From NCBI RefSeq assembly GCF_017104715.1, contig NZ_JAAGPI010000014.1, positions 62,001-126,000 on the forward strand: 64,000 bases of DNA, given 5' to 3'. Source of the DNA: Burkholderia sp. Ac-20365. GTDB lineage: Bacteria; Pseudomonadota; Gammaproteobacteria; Burkholderiales; Burkholderiaceae. Each line of letters begins with the position of its first letter. Position 1 is the stretch's first letter. The notes beneath the pieces were generated by a model, which saw only the letters and a program-made list of their open reading frames with translations, did no database searches and was not told where the DNA came from. A program made the position numbers and the translations under genes. Shown one piece after another: positions 24,501 to 39,500 of the stretch.

Positions 24501-27500
24501 CCATCGTGCCTTCGGCCTCGTCGCGATACGACGCGACGACATAACCTTCTTCAGCCGCAATCGACAGAAACCACAGCATATGGCAGCTCGACAGTGCCGC
24601 GACATAGGCCTCTTCGGGGTCCACACCTGCAGGATCGGAAAACGGCACGCGCACGACATGCGGCGAACTCGACGCGGGCACGACCGCGCCGCCGTCGAAT
24701 GTCCATCGATGTGCGCGGCTATAGCGGTTGTCGGTGAACTTGCTGCCGTTGCCGCTCCATTCGATCAGCGCCGTATGCTTTGCCATGCGCGAGAGTCCTC
24801 GTGATGTAAGAGATCAGATAGGCGTCAACACGTCTTCGCCAGCGAAGTACCGTGTCGCATTCGTGATGAAGTTCCCGACGGACGCCGCGATCGCTTCCGG
24901 CGACGTGCCCGCCACATGCGGCGTGAGCACGACGTTGGTCAGATGCAGCAGCGCCGCGGGCGGCGTCGGCTCGCCTTCATACACGTCGAGACCTGCGCCT
25001 GCAATCGTGCCTTTTTCAAGCGCTTGCGCAAGCGCCGCCGTATCGACGACGCTGCCGCGCGACACGTTCACCAGAAAGCCCTTCGGCCCCAATGCCTCGA
25101 GCACGGCGTGATCGATCAGATGCTGCGTGCCCGGACCACCCGGCGTTGCAACGACCAGATAGTCGCTCCAGCGCGCAAGTTCTTGCAGATCGCCGAAGTA
25201 GCGCAACGCGACGCCTTCGCGCGGCTTGCGGTTGTGATAACCGACTTCGATATCGAAGCCGGCCGCGCGCCGCGCAACCTTGTGCCCGATATTGCCGAGT
25301 CCCACCACGCCGAGCCGCTTGCCCGAAACAGAAGGCCGCATGGGCAATGCGTCACGCCAGATGCCTTCGCGTGTCGCGCGATCGCGCTGCGGCACGTCGC
25401 GCACGACGGCGAGCAGCAAGGCCAACGCGTGATCGGCGACGCAATCGTCGTTGGTGCCGGCGCCGTTTGCGAGTACGATGCCGCGCGCTTTCGCATGCGA
25501 TGCCGCAATGTTTTCATAGCCTGCGCCAAGCGCGCTGACGAATTCGAGCGCGGGCATCTGATCGATCTCACTGGCCGTGAGACCTGTGGTGCCATTGGTG
25601 AGCACGGCACGGATCGTCGAGCCTTGCGTTGCGATGGTTTGAGTGCGTGTTTCGTGAGTGGGAGCGTAGTGAATATCGAACGATGCTGCGACACGCGCGC
25701 GACTGTCGTCGCCAAGTGGAATCAGTACGAGCAGGGAAGGTTTCATGACATCGACGCAAGCGGAGGATGGGAATGCTGCAATGAAGTACCGAACGCGCAG
25801 TGTAGCAACAAGCCCGCATTGCCGCAGCGCCGATCGTCATGATTGCGCAGCCCACTGCGCGAGTGTCGCGATCGTGTTGATGTTGCGCGCGGTACCCGTC
25901 TTCGCGGCAGGTATTTTCAGCTTCGTCTTCGCCATGCCGTCGCCGTAGTGAACGTAAATTTCGTGCTTGCCGAGCGCGACCTGTTCGTTCTGCTGCCCCG
26001 TCACGTGCGCGAGCGTATCGGCGGGCGGCGCCGCGTCGAGAAAGATCGCCACCGTGCGATTGGGCGCCTCGCCGCGAAACGGATTCGCATCCAGTACCGC
26101 AGCCATTTCCTTGCCGGTGCGGATCAGCACGCCCACCGTTTTGCCTGCATAGGCCTCGAGGCAGCTTTCGAGCGCCTTCTGCACAGCGCGTTTCGCAAGC
26201 GTGCTGTCAAACACGACGTTGCCGCTCGCGATATACGTACGCACATTCGTGAAGCCCGCGGCTTCGCACATGCTGCGAAGCTCGGCCATAGGAAGCTTGC
26301 CTGTGCCGCCGACATTGACGGCACGCAACAACGCAACATAAGTGGTCATGTGCGGATTGAAGAGTCGCAATGGTTCGATGCTACCGCATCGACATTGCAG
26401 CGATCACGCCGGGCGCCTCTTGTACTGCGATACGGCCCGGCGTCGAAACGCATCAGTGCGCGCCGCCCCGCTCGCTGTCGAGATTCGCCATCTGCGCCGC
26501 CGCATACCGGTCACCCGCTGCTGCGCCCTTCGGCACCGCCTGTTCGATCGCGGCAAGCTCACGCGCATCGAGCGTCACATCGAGCGCGCCGAGCGCTTCC
26601 GTGAGCCGGTCGCGCCGCCGCGCGCCGACCAGCGGCACGATGTCGTCGCCCTGCGCTGCGACCCACGCAATCGCAATCTGTGCAACCGAGACGCCCTTGT
26701 CGTCGGCGACCTTACGGAGTGCTTCGACGAGCGCGAGATTGCGTTCGACGTTATCCCCCTGAAAGCGCGGGCTCACGCCACGGAAATCGCCCTTGCCCGC
26801 CGAGTCTTTCTGCCAGTGTCCGCTGATCAGTCCGCGCGACAGCACGCCGTAAGCCGTGACGCCGATGCCGAGTTCGCGCAACGTCGGCAGGATGTCGTCT
26901 TCGATGCCGCGCGAAATCAGCGAGTACTCGATCTGCAGATCGCAGATCGGCGTAACGGCCGCCGCCTTGCGGATCGTCTTCGCGCCGACTTCCGACAGGC
27001 CGACATGCCGCACATAGCCCACCTTCACCATCTCCGCGATTGCGCCGACCGTCTCTTCGATCGGCACGTTCGGATCGAGCCGGGCCGGACGATAGATATC
27101 GATATGTTCGACGCCCAGACGTTGCAGCGAGTACGCGAGAAAATTCTTCACGGCGGCTGGCCGCGCGTCATAGCCCATCCAGCCACCCGCCGCATCACGC
27201 ATCGCGCCAAACTTCACGCTGATGAGCGCGTTGTCGCGCCGCGACGCCGGCGCGCTCCTGAGCGCTTCGCCGAGCAGGATCTCGTTGTGGCCCATGCCGT
27301 AGAAGTCGCCCGTATCGAACAGCGTAATGCCCGCTTCCAGCGCCGCGTGGATCGTCGCGATGCTCTCGGCGCGATCGGCCGGACCGTACATGCCCGACAT
27401 GCCCATACAGCCAAGGCCGATTGCCGAGATCGCCGGGCCTGTCTTGCCGAGTTGCAGTTGCTTCATCTGAGTGCTCTCCGTGGATTCGTTGAACCGGTTG

Positions 27501-30500
27501 GTCCGTCGCGTTGCGCGACGCTTGAGACGCAGTATCCGCGCAAAGCGACCGTGCGATAATCCCGTTCAATCCGAATGCCCTGTGCGGAATATCGAACAAT
27601 GGTCGAACCCGATCTGGCCGATCTGAAAGCCTTCGTCGCTGTCACCGCCGCGCGCGGCTTCCGCCTTGCGGCGTCCACGGGCGGGCTGTCGGCGTCGTCG
27701 CTGAGCGAAGCGGTCAGGCGTCTCGAACAGCAACTGGGCGTGCGCCTGCTGAACCGCACCACCCGCAGCGTCACGCCGACGGAAGCCGGCCAGCGCCTGT
27801 TCGAGCGGCTCGCGCCCGCGTTCGGCGAAATATCGACCGCACTCGATGCGATCAACGTGTTCCGCGACAGCCCGACAGGCACGCTGCGCCTGAACGTGCC
27901 GTCAATCGCCGCGCGCAAGATCCTGCCCGCGTTGATGTCGCGTTTTCTGGCCGGGCATCCCGGCATCACCGTCGAGGTTGCGTCGGACGACACCTTCGTC
28001 GATATCCTGGCGGCCGGTTTCGACGCGGGCATCCGCTACGACGAGCGGCTCGAGCGCGACATGATCGCGATCCCGATCGGCCCGCCGATGCAGCGCTTCG
28101 TCGCCGCCGCCTCGCCCGCCTATCTGAAGCAGCACGGCGAACCGAAGCATCCCGATGAACTGGTGCGCCACGCGTGCATCGGCCACCGCTTCACCAGCGG
28201 CGTGCTGGCCGTGTGGGAATTCAGGCGCGGCGACGAGACTGTGCGGATCGTGCCGAACGGGCCGCTGATTGCGTCGGTGGTCGACATGCAGCGGCGCGCG
28301 GCCATCGACGGTCTCGGCATCGTCTATTCGTTCGACGAGTTCATCCGCCCGGCGCTGGACGACGGCACGCTCGTGCCGATCCTGCGCGACTGGTGGCAGT
28401 CGTTCACCGGGCCGCGCCTCTACTACGCGAGCCGCGAACACATGCCCGCGCCGCTGCGCGCGTTCGTCGACTTCGTGCTGCGCGACAATCGCAGCCGCGA
28501 GGCGCCGTGAATCGCTTCGGGTGAAAGAAGGCTCAACGCCGCTTGCCGTACTTTTTCCAGTATCCGAACGTGTCCTCGTGACATTCGATATCGAGTTCCG
28601 ACACGCGCGCATGCAGCCGCTCCTGCGCGTCCTGCACGGCGAGGTTATAGATTACCGGCCCGATTTCCTCGACGAAGAAGCTGAGCAGCGCGCCCGCCTG
28701 GATGTTGCCGATCGGCTCGTCCATGTTCTCCGCGAAATAGCGTTGCAGCGAAGCGATCGCTTCGCTGCGCACGTCCTTGTCCAGTTCAATTGCCATGCCT
28801 GTTCATCCCAACGTGGTCTGCACCGGTTGATGCAGCATTGCGGATGAAACAGCAAAGCGGCGCATCCCGCAAGGGCGCGCCGCTTTCGAACCCTTCTCCG
28901 GACTTCAGCTATTGATGAACGCAAGCAGGTCGGCGTTGACCTTGTCGGCTTCCGTCACGCACATGCCGTGCGGCGCGCCTTCATAGATCTTGAGCGTTGC
29001 ATTCTTGACGATCTTCGCCGACAGCTTGCCTGCTGCGTCGATCGGCACGATCTGGTCGTCGTCGCCGTGCAGGATCAGCGTCGGCACGTCAATCTTCTTT
29101 AGGTCTTCCGTGTAGTCGACCTCGGAGAACTCGCGGATGCACAGATACTGGCCGTGGATGCCGCCTGCCATGCCCTGCGCCCAGAACGCGTCGATGGTGC
29201 CCTGCGCGACCTTCGCATCCGGCCGGTTGAAGCCGAAGAACGGCACCGCGAGGTCCTTGTAGAACTGCGAGCGGTTATCGGCGACGCCCTTGCGGATGCC
29301 GTCGAATACGTCCATCGGCAGGCCACCGGGGTTTGCTTCCGTCTTCAGCATGATGGGCGGCACCGCGCCGATCAGCACCGCCTTCGCGACGCGCTTCGTG
29401 CCATGCCGGCCGATGTAATGCGCGACTTCGCCGCCGCCCGTCGAGTGGCCGACCAGCGTCGCACCCTGGATATCGAGCGCATCGAGCAGCGCGGCGAGAT
29501 CGTCGGCGTAGGTGTCCATGTCGTTGCCCGCCGACGGTTGGTCCGAGCGGCCATGTCCGCGGCGATCATGCGCGATCACGCGAAAGCCGTTCTGCAACAG
29601 GAACAGCATCTGCGCGTCCCACGCGTCCGCGTTGAGCGGCCAGCCGTGAGAAAAGACGACGGGACGGCCCGAGCCCCAGTCCTTGTAGTAAATCTGCGTG
29701 CCATCCTTCGTGGTGATCGTGCTCATTCAGTTTTGCTCCTTTTGGGTGGTAACGCATGAAGCCGCCGTTGCGGCGGCCGGATCAACGGACTACGAGTGGG
29801 GCATGGAGCGACTGCCTGACGGCTCACTGCACGGGCAACCGTCGCTTCGAGAATCGACAGGCATGGTACAGCGCGATTAAACATCCTTCAGATGAGGGGG
29901 CCCCATCACGAACGTGCGGACGAACGGACGCGCAGCGCGATCCGTCAGGATGCGCTGCGCTTCATGTTCCCGGACTTCGGGATGCCCGCAACGGATCTGC
30001 GCGGTGCGCCGCTTCAATGCGCTTCGCGCGGCTGCGCAGCGGCGACGGGCGTTTCCTGCGCGACGAGCGTCGGTGTGGCAGCCGCGTCGCCCGTTTCCAT
30101 ATCGTTGTGGTGGGAAATGACAGCCTTGACGCCCGCCTCCGCCGCTGGCGTCGCGACATAGGGAATAAAGGCCGAAACGGCGACGACGATGATGTAGGCA
30201 AACATGACGATCCCCTGCTTCGTAGCATGGAGAGAACGCACCGGCAGGCCGGCGCGCTGCAGACTGATCGTCGCCCGCTTCACGGCGAAGCGCGTCGAAC
30301 GCCTCGCCGGAAAACACGTCTTCCTCGTATTGCACTGGCCGCCCGCGTGTCGTGCCGCGATGCGTGCTCACATGGCCAATCCGCGAATTGCGTGTACCCT
30401 CCGAACAGAATTCAGTGACTTGTATGAAGCTTCGCACCGATATAACCGACGACCGGTTAATTCGATTCGTAGGGCATGGAAATGCGAAAGTCAACTTGTC

Positions 30501-33500
30501 GGGCGGATCGCATGTGGCGCCCGCTATGTGATGGCGGATTCGATCGATGACAGCGCATCCATTACCCGTCGTGCTGTTCGGTGCATTCGACCGGCACAAC
30601 TTCGGCGACATGCTGTTTGCCCATGTTGCCGGGCGGATGCTTGCGGGGCGCGACGTGCATGTCGCGGGACTGGCGGCGCGCGATCTGCGTGCCTATGGCG
30701 GGCATGACGTGCAGGCGCTCGAGCACTTGCACGAACGTGCGGTCGACCTGTTGCACGTCGGCGGAGAGATTCTGACCTGCGATGCGTGGGAAGCCGCCGT
30801 GATGCTGCAATCGAATGATGACGCACAGCGGATCATCGCAACGCAGCAACACGACCGGTATGGATGGGCCCAACACACGCTCGGCACGCGTGAGCTCGCG
30901 CCGTACGTGCTGTCGAAGGATCGCTGGCCGCACGCCGCGCGCGTGCTGTTCCATGCGATCGGCGGCGTGAACCTCAATGAACGCGACAGCGCCATGCGCG
31001 ACGAAGTGCTCGCCAAACTCGCCCATGCGGACGCGATCAGCGTGCGCGATCTCCACACGCAGGCGCTGCTCGCGCAGTCGGGCATCGAAGCATCGCTTGC
31101 GCCCGATTGCGCGGTAATGGTCGCCGAACTGTTCGGCGACACGATCCGCAGACACGCCACGCAGCAGGCCGTCGCCCGCATCCGCGATGCCGCGCCGGAC
31201 GGCTATCTCGCCGTGCAATTCAGCGCCGACTTCGGCGACGACGCGACGCTTGCGCAGATTGCCGCGCAACTCGACGAGGCCGCCCACGCCCATCGATTCG
31301 CAATCGTGTTCTTCCGCGCGGGTGCCGCGCCATGGCACGACGATCTGGCGTGCTTTGCTCGCACGGCTTCAATGATGCGCGCCCCGTCCGTTCATCTGTT
31401 CAATTCGCTGAATATCTGGGACATCTGCGCGCTGCTTGCGTATAGCTGCGGTTATATCGGCAGCAGCCTGCATGGCCGGATCGTCGCGATGGCGTACGCC
31501 CTGCCGCGCGTCAATCTGCTGCACGACGACGATTTCGTGCGGCCCTGCAAGCAGACCGCCTTCGCGCAAACTTGGGAAGACACGAACACGCCCGTTGCCG
31601 TGCGCGTGCGGGAAATTGCGGCAGGCATAGACGCCGCCTTATCCGTCGAACGGGCCGCGCTGAAGCAGACTGCCACGCGGCTCGTCGCGCAATGCCGGGC
31701 CGCGTTTCAAACAACTGTTTCAGCGCTCGACTGACGCCGTGCCGCGATACGCGCAGCAGCTTTGCTCGCCATGCCTGCAGAATCGCGGCGAGTTGCCGTT
31801 ATAACGGTTGCGACCGCATCCGTCGCGACGCTGCCGGGCGCCCGGGATTTTCTCCAGGCGCGAACGGCACCGTAGAATAGCGAGAAATTCGACTCTGGAC
31901 CCGTCATGCCCAATCAGCCTCGCCCGCGCACCACAGCCGACGACGACTCGGAAATGTTCGATCTCGCGCCCGTTGCGCTCTGGCTCGAAGACTTCAGCGG
32001 CGTGAAGGCGCTGTTCGAAGACTGGCGCGCGCAAGGCGTGACGGATCTGCGCGCGCATATCGGCGACGACATCAAACGCGTGGCCGAATGCGCAAGCCGT
32101 ATCCGCGTGATCAAGGTCAACCGGAAAACGCTGTCGCTGTTCGAAGCCGCGGATTTCAGCGCGCTGACGGACAACCTGTCGGCCGTCTTTCGCGACGACA
32201 TGCTCAAGACACACCTCGAAGAACTGTGCCAGCTGTGGTCCGGCCAGCCGCACTTCACGAGCCAGACAGTGAACTACACGCTGGGCGGCCGGCGCCTCGA
32301 CGTGCTGCTCAAGGGCCAGGTGCTGCCCGGCCATGAAGAACGCTGGGACCGCGTGCTGGTATCGACGGAAGACATCACGGAACTGGAAGGCGCGCGCCAT
32401 CGCGTGACGGCCGCCGAGCAATACGTGCGCGGGCTGTTCGAGTATTCGCCCGTGTCGCTGTGGGTCGAAGACTTCAGCGCCGTCAAGCGCCTGCTCGACG
32501 ACGCGCGTGCGGCGGGCATCTCCGATTTCCGCACCTTCACCGATGTGCACCCCGAGTTCGTCGACCGCTGCATGGCCGAGATTCACGTGCTCGACGTCAA
32601 CCAGCACACGCTCGACATGTTCGGCGCGCCCGACAAAAAGACGCTGCTGTCGCGCCTGCCCGAAGTGTTCCGCGACGACATGCGCCCGCATTTTCGCGAG
32701 CAGCTGATCGATCTGTGGGACGGCAAGCTGTTCCAGCAGCGCGAAGTGCTGAACTATTCGCTCGACGCGAGCGAAGTGCACGTGCATCTGCAGTTCTCCG
32801 TGCTGCCCGGCCACGAGCGCACGTGGGATCTCGTGCTCGTCGCGCTCACCGACATCACCGCGCGCAAGAAGGCCGAGGCGTATCTGGAGTTTCTCGGCAA
32901 GCATGACGTGCTGACCAAGCTGCGCAACCGCTCGTTCTATGTCGACGAACTGAACCGGCTCGAACGCAAGGGGCCGTTCCCCGTCACCGTCATCATGGCC
33001 GACCTCAATGGCCTGAAGCGCGTCAATGACCAGCTCGGCCACGCCGCGGGCGACGCACTGCTGCGCCGCGCCGGCGAAGTGCTCGCGAAGGCGATGGAAA
33101 CGCCCTTCAACGCAGCGCGGATCGGCGGCGACGAGTTCGCGATCCTGCTGCCCGGCACCGACGAACGCGGCGGCGCCACGATGATGGAGACGATCCGTCA
33201 ACTCGTCGATCTGAACAACCAGTTCTATCCGGGCTCGCCGATCAGCTTCTCGATGGGCATGGCGACCGTGCAGCGCGGCGAGCGGATCGAAGCGGGCGTG
33301 CAGCGTGCGGATTTGCTGATGTACGAGGAAAAGCGCGCGCACTACACGTCGCAGGAAGCGAACGGCGTGCAGAAATAAGCGCGTTCAGTTTTTGACGGGC
33401 ACGCCGTAAGCACTGACGATGCGGCGGTCCTGCTCGGCTGCGGAAAACAGCTCCCATTCGAGTCCGTTCACATCGACATTGCTCGAATAGCCTTCGACAT

Positions 33501-36500
33501 CGTCGTCTTCGAAGCCGACGTGACGCAACTGCCCTGCTTTTTCAGGCTTTTCGTTGATCGAGAAGTTGAGCAGATCCGTGCGCCACATCGCGTACTGGCC
33601 AGCCACAATGGCCGTGGGCTGCTGCCCGAGCCGACGGCTATAGTCTTCAATCGATTCATCGAGATTCGCAACGGCCAGCGCGATGTGAAAACGCTTCATG
33701 ATGGTGGGCTCCGCAAGTTGTTTTTACAGACTGCGCAGCCATCGTAATCACTGCGCGCTGACGTAGCCAGATCAGCAATTATGCTGGTATCGGCGTTACC
33801 TGCCTCTACGGATTTCGATCTGCAAGGAGCCGCTTCTGATGCTTTCCCACGTATTTATCGGCGTCAACGATTTCGAGCGGGCATTTGCTTTCTATTCGGC
33901 TGTACTCGGCGAGCTAGGCCTCACGCTGAAGTTTCGCGAGGACGAGAGGCTGTGGGCCGGATGGATGACGCCGGGCGTCGCGCGCCCGCTGTTTCTGGTC
34001 GGCAAGCCGTTCGACGGCGCGCCGGCCGTGGCAGGCAATGGACACATGATCGCGCTGCTGGCGGCGGACCGCGCGAGCGTCGACCGCGTGCATGCAACAG
34101 CACTTGCGCACGGCGCCACGTGCGACGGGCCGCCCGGGCTGCGGCCCGAATATCACGCGAATTACTATGGCGCGTACTTTCGCGACATCGACGGTAACAA
34201 GCTGTGCGTGTGCTGCCACGACCCGGCGTGAGGCCGTTCTAGTTCGTCGTCACGTACTTGCGCGCGATCGCGGCGGCCCGCTGCGGCTGCGGCAGCACGA
34301 CGGGGTCGAACGTGCCGCGCATGCGCTTCACTTCATCGACGGGACTCAATCCGAACAGACGCTTGAATTCGCGGCTGAACTGCGACGCGCTTTCATAACC
34401 GACGCGCGCCGCCGCCGCGCTCGCGTTCAATCCGTCCTGCACCATCAGCAGACGCGCGTGATGCAGGCGCGTCGTCTTCACGTACTGCATCGGCGAAGTC
34501 GACGTGACGCTCTTGAACTGCGCGTGAAAGACCGCGAGGCTCATGCCCGATTCGCGCGCGAGCGTTTCGACGTCGAGATCGCCGTTGTACTCGGTGTGAA
34601 TGCGCCGCAAGGCCTTCGCGATTCGCCCAAAATGGTGCTGATGCGTGAGCGCCGCGCGAATCGCGTCGCCCTGCACGCCCGTCAGCACGCGGTAGCAGAT
34701 TTCACGCACGATGGACGGCGCGAGAATGCGTGCGTCGAAGGGCGAGACCAGCGCTTCGAGCAGACGCAGCACGGCATCGCCGAGCGGCTGGTCGAGCGGC
34801 GTCGAATAGATGCCGCGCGGTTCGCTATCGACTGCGCCGTGCGTTTCGTTGAGCAGCATCAGCAACTCGGCGACCATCGTCAGATCGACGCGAATCGAGA
34901 TGCCAAGGAACGGCTCGTCGATGCTCGCTTCCGTCTCGCATTCGAACGGCAATGGCACGGACAGCACGAGATACTGCTGCGCGTCGTAGATATACGCGTG
35001 ATCGCCCAGATAACCGCGCTTGCGCCCCTGGCAGACGATCACGATGCTCGGCTCGTACATCACAGGGCGCCGTGGCATCGGATGATTCGCGCGCAGGAAC
35101 TTGACGCCGTCGAGCGCTGCGTCCGTCATGCCTTCGGCGGGCGCGAGCGTGCGCAGCAATTCGACCATGCGCTGTTGCGGCGTGCTTGCTGCGAGCGATG
35201 CGTCTGATGAAAGTTTTGTGTCTGACATGATGAAATCCAGTCGGCGAAAACATGCATCGCCAGAGAATATGGCTTGAAATCTAGCATTAAATGGCCTATA
35301 GCGGACGCCGCCAGGAGAATTAGGCAAGCCTTCAAGACGTTCAGGTATTCCCTGGGGCGCGCTCGCTCCCTAACATGGGAACCCTGTCGCAAAGCCCGCT
35401 TCCTGTCCGCGACCCACCGTCCACCGCCTCGCACGAGATTGGCGAACCACGCGTTGCCGCTTGCAAGCGGCTTTCACGCTTTTCGGACGGACCACACGCC
35501 GGACATTCCGCGCGCCACGGCGCACGACAGATTCATCCGCCGCGCAGGCTCGCCGCGCGGCGCCTCGCGCAATTGCATCTACAAGCTGGAGCACCCATGT
35601 CCACGACCTACGCCTATGCCGCAACCGACGCGCAATCGAAACTCGCGCCGTTCGAATTTCAGCGTCGCGAACTGCGCGAACACGATGTACAGATGGAAGT
35701 CCTGTTTTGCGGAGTCTGTCACTCGGACCTGCATCAGGCGCGCAACGAATGGAAGAACACGATTTTCCCGGTCGTGCCGGGCCATGAAATCGTCGCCCGC
35801 GTAACGGACGTTGGGCCGGATGTGACCAAGTACAAGGTCGGCGATCTCGTCGGCGTCGGTTGCCTGGTCGATTCGTGCCGCACCTGCGCAAGCTGCCAGG
35901 AAGGCCTCGAACAGTATTGCGAAAACGGCTTCGTCGGCACGTACAACGGCAACGACAAGCAGACGGGCGCGGTCACGTACGGCGGCTACTCGACGCAACT
36001 CGTGGTCGATGAAGAATTCGTGCTGCGCGTGCCGGAAAATCTCGACCCTGCTGGCGTCGCACCGCTGCTGTGCGCGGGCATCACGCTGTATTCGCCGCTG
36101 CGCACGTGGGGCGCGGGGCCGGGCAAGAAGGTCGGCATCGTCGGCCTGGGCGGCCTGGGTCACATGGGCGTGAAGATCGCACACGCGATGGGCGCGCATG
36201 TCGTGCTGTTCACGACGTCGGCCTCGAAGATCGAAGACGCGAAGCGCCTCGGCGCGGACGAAGTGGTGATCTCGAAGAACCCGGCGGAGATGGAAGCACA
36301 TGTGAACAGCTTCGATCTGATCGTCAACACGGTCGCGGCGCAACACGATCTGAATCCGTTCATCAATCTGCTCAAGCGTGACGGCACGCTGACGCTGGTA
36401 GGTGCACCAGAGCACGATCATCCGTCGCCGCAGGTGTTCAACCTGATCATGAAACGCCGTCGTCTGGCGGGCTCGCTGATCGGCGGCATTGCTGAAACGC

Positions 36501-39500
36501 AGGAGATGCTGGACTTCTGCGGCAAGCACGGCATCACCTCGGAGATCGAGATGATCAAGATGCAGCAGATCAACGAAGCGTATGAGCGCATGTTGAAGAG
36601 CGATGTGAAGTACCGCTTCGTCATCGATCTCGACTCGCTGCGCAAGTAACACCGGGCAGCAGGACCCAAACCGCTTTACCCCTTCCTTCCAGGCCGCGCA
36701 GCACGGCGGCCTGTCCCTGCTCCCCGCCTTGCATCACTCGCTGTATGTGCCATACCGGCGCGCCTTCCTAACGGGACGAGGTGTGCCGGCGTGTTTTCCG
36801 CTGGTTCGTCTTTTTCAGGAATGTCCCGTCTTCTGGAGAGTTCCGTGATCGATCGTATCCAGGCGATGCGCACGTTCATGCGTATCGTCGATACCAATAG
36901 TTTTACCCGTGCGGCCGAGTCGCTGGAGATTCCGCGCGCGACTGCAACGACCATTGTTCAGAATCTTGAAGCGCTGCTTGGCACGACATTGCTGGTGCGC
37001 ACGACGCGGCGTCTGAGCCTGACAGCCGAAGGCGCGGCGTATTACGACCGCTGCGCGCAGATACTGGCCGACATCGACGAGATGGAAGCGAGCCTGCGGC
37101 AGACGCTCGACAATCCAAGCGGGCGTTTGCGGGTGGAAATGCCTGGCGCGGTGGCGACTTCAATCGTGCTGCCGGCGCTCGATGATTTTCATGAGCGGTA
37201 TCCGGCGATCGATCTCGCGATTGGCGTGAGTCATCGCAATGTCGACCTTGTCGGCGAGGCTGTGGATTGCAGTATTCAGCTTGGTGAGTTGCCGGATTCA
37301 GGTTTGGCCGCTAAACGGCTCGGGACGTTGGAGCATGTGACGTGTGCCAGTCCGGCTTATCTGGAGCGCTATGGGATGCCTGAGAGTCTCGATGATCTGT
37401 CAGGGCATGTGGCCGTGAATTGCATGTCGATGATTACCGGGCGCGCTGTTGACTTTGATTTTGATGTTGCGGGGAGTCCGTTGACCGTCAAGGTCAATGG
37501 GTTTATCAAGGTCAGCGATGAACATGCTTATCTGACTTGCGGGTTGCAGGGGCTTGGCTTGATTCAACCTGCGAGGATTGCTGCTCAGGCTTTGCTGGAT
37601 CAAGGTTCGTTGCGGGAAGTGCTGCCCGAATGGAAGCCTGTGCCTATGCCGGTTTCTGTTGCTTATGTGAAGGGGCGGCGCGTTTCGCCCAGAGTTCGGG
37701 CGTTTGTTGATTGGCTTTCAGAGTTGTTTGAGCATCAAGGGCATGTGCAGGCGGATATTTCTCGGATACGCCAATTGATGCGGGGAGACTTGCATGCCGC
37801 GTGATGGCGCTTCACATTTCACGACATTTTTTTTCAATCTGCTCCTGACTCGATGCTAAAAGCCAAATCTCCAGGCAACAGAAGGAGACTGGCTTTATGG
37901 CAATCCCATTGCATCTATGGCTGAAAGACGAAAGCGGTGCCGAAATCCGCGGATCAAGTCAGGTAGCGGAACGTGAAGGAAGTATCGAAGTACTGAGCCT
38001 CACGCACGGCATACACGCTGATACAGACCACTCAACCGGCAAACTGATGGGCGGGAGGTCGCACCGCCCGCTAACCATCGAGAAGGAGCTTGATCGTTCT
38101 TCACCGCTGCTTTACATGGCAATCGCGCGTGGTACGACCTTGCAATCTGCCGAGCTCAAGTGGTATCGCATCAATGATTCGGGACGCGAAGAAGAGTACT
38201 TCAACATACTATTACGCCACGTGAAGATCGTCTCGGTCACTCCAAAGGTTCTTAATATCAAGGAGCAGGCGTCAGTCCATCGCAATCACTTTGAAGTTGT
38301 CGAGTTCCGTTACGGGGAAATCACGTGGTGCTATCTCGACGGAAATCTGAAATTCAAAGACGCATGGAACCTGGTTTGAGGGAGACAACACAATGCCCGT
38401 ACGCTGTACGTTCTCACTCAATAATCAGGAAACATCGGATCTGTACTGCTCTGGATACGGCACAGTCAAAGCATTTTCTGGCACGGGGCGCGGGCGCGAC
38501 AATCCAGAAGCCACTGCGACGCCTGATGTCGGACCTTTGCCTCGCGGAACCTATTACATCGTCGACCGGCAGTCGGGCGGGATGATGGGATGGTTGTACG
38601 ATTGGGCCGGTGAACACGGAATCGGCACGGCGGACCGCTCTAGATGGTTCATGCTCTGGAATCCGAACGGTGGTGACACGACCAACATCAACGGAGTCAA
38701 ACGAGGTTCGTTCCGGCTGCATCCGCGGGGGCCGCTTGGTCTGAGTCACGGTTGCATTACAGTGGTGTATCCGCCCGATTACGAATCATTAGCGCGATAT
38801 ATTCGCGCGCGACCGCCCGAGCTTCCCGTACCGGGCTCGGCATTCCGTGCGTACGGCACGCTGGAGGTCTGGTGAGACGACTGTTGTTCCCTGCAGTTTT
38901 TTTGGCTTGCAGCTGCGGCGGTGGCTGGTTGCTGGCGTGCATCGTGACATCGTTTCCGTTTGAAATGCCGGTACCGCTTTACTACTTGATCCGTCGCTCG
39001 ATCGCTATCACTGGCTTTGATGCGCTTGATAATCCCGAGGACATTCAAACTCTTGGACTGTTGTGGCTTATCGTCTCGTGCTGGGTATTTGTTGCTCTGG
39101 TCGGGTGGCTTTTTTTGCTGCTCGTTCGGTGTTGGCGAAGGCGGTGAATTTGACGTCAGCGTTGCGGGGTTTTTGGTTTTGGGTTTTGGGTTTTGGGTTT
39201 TGGGTTTTGGGTTTTGGGTTTTGGGTTTTGGGTTTTGGGTTTTGGGTTTTGGGTTTTGGGTTTTGGGTTTTGGGTTTTGTGCTGGCATCCGCGTGATGTT
39301 TTGCCTGCTTCACGCGTTGCCCCTGTGCGGGGCGGCACTTACTTTCTTTGCCGCCGCAAAGAAAGTAAGCAAAGAAAGCGGGCTAACACCGCCCGTTCTT
39401 GACCTCCGCCTGAGGGCCCCCAAAGGGTCCTCTCCTTCAAACGGCGTCCTGCCATTCACTGCCCGTTGCCAACGCCTTGAATGGGCGCCTCACCCACTTC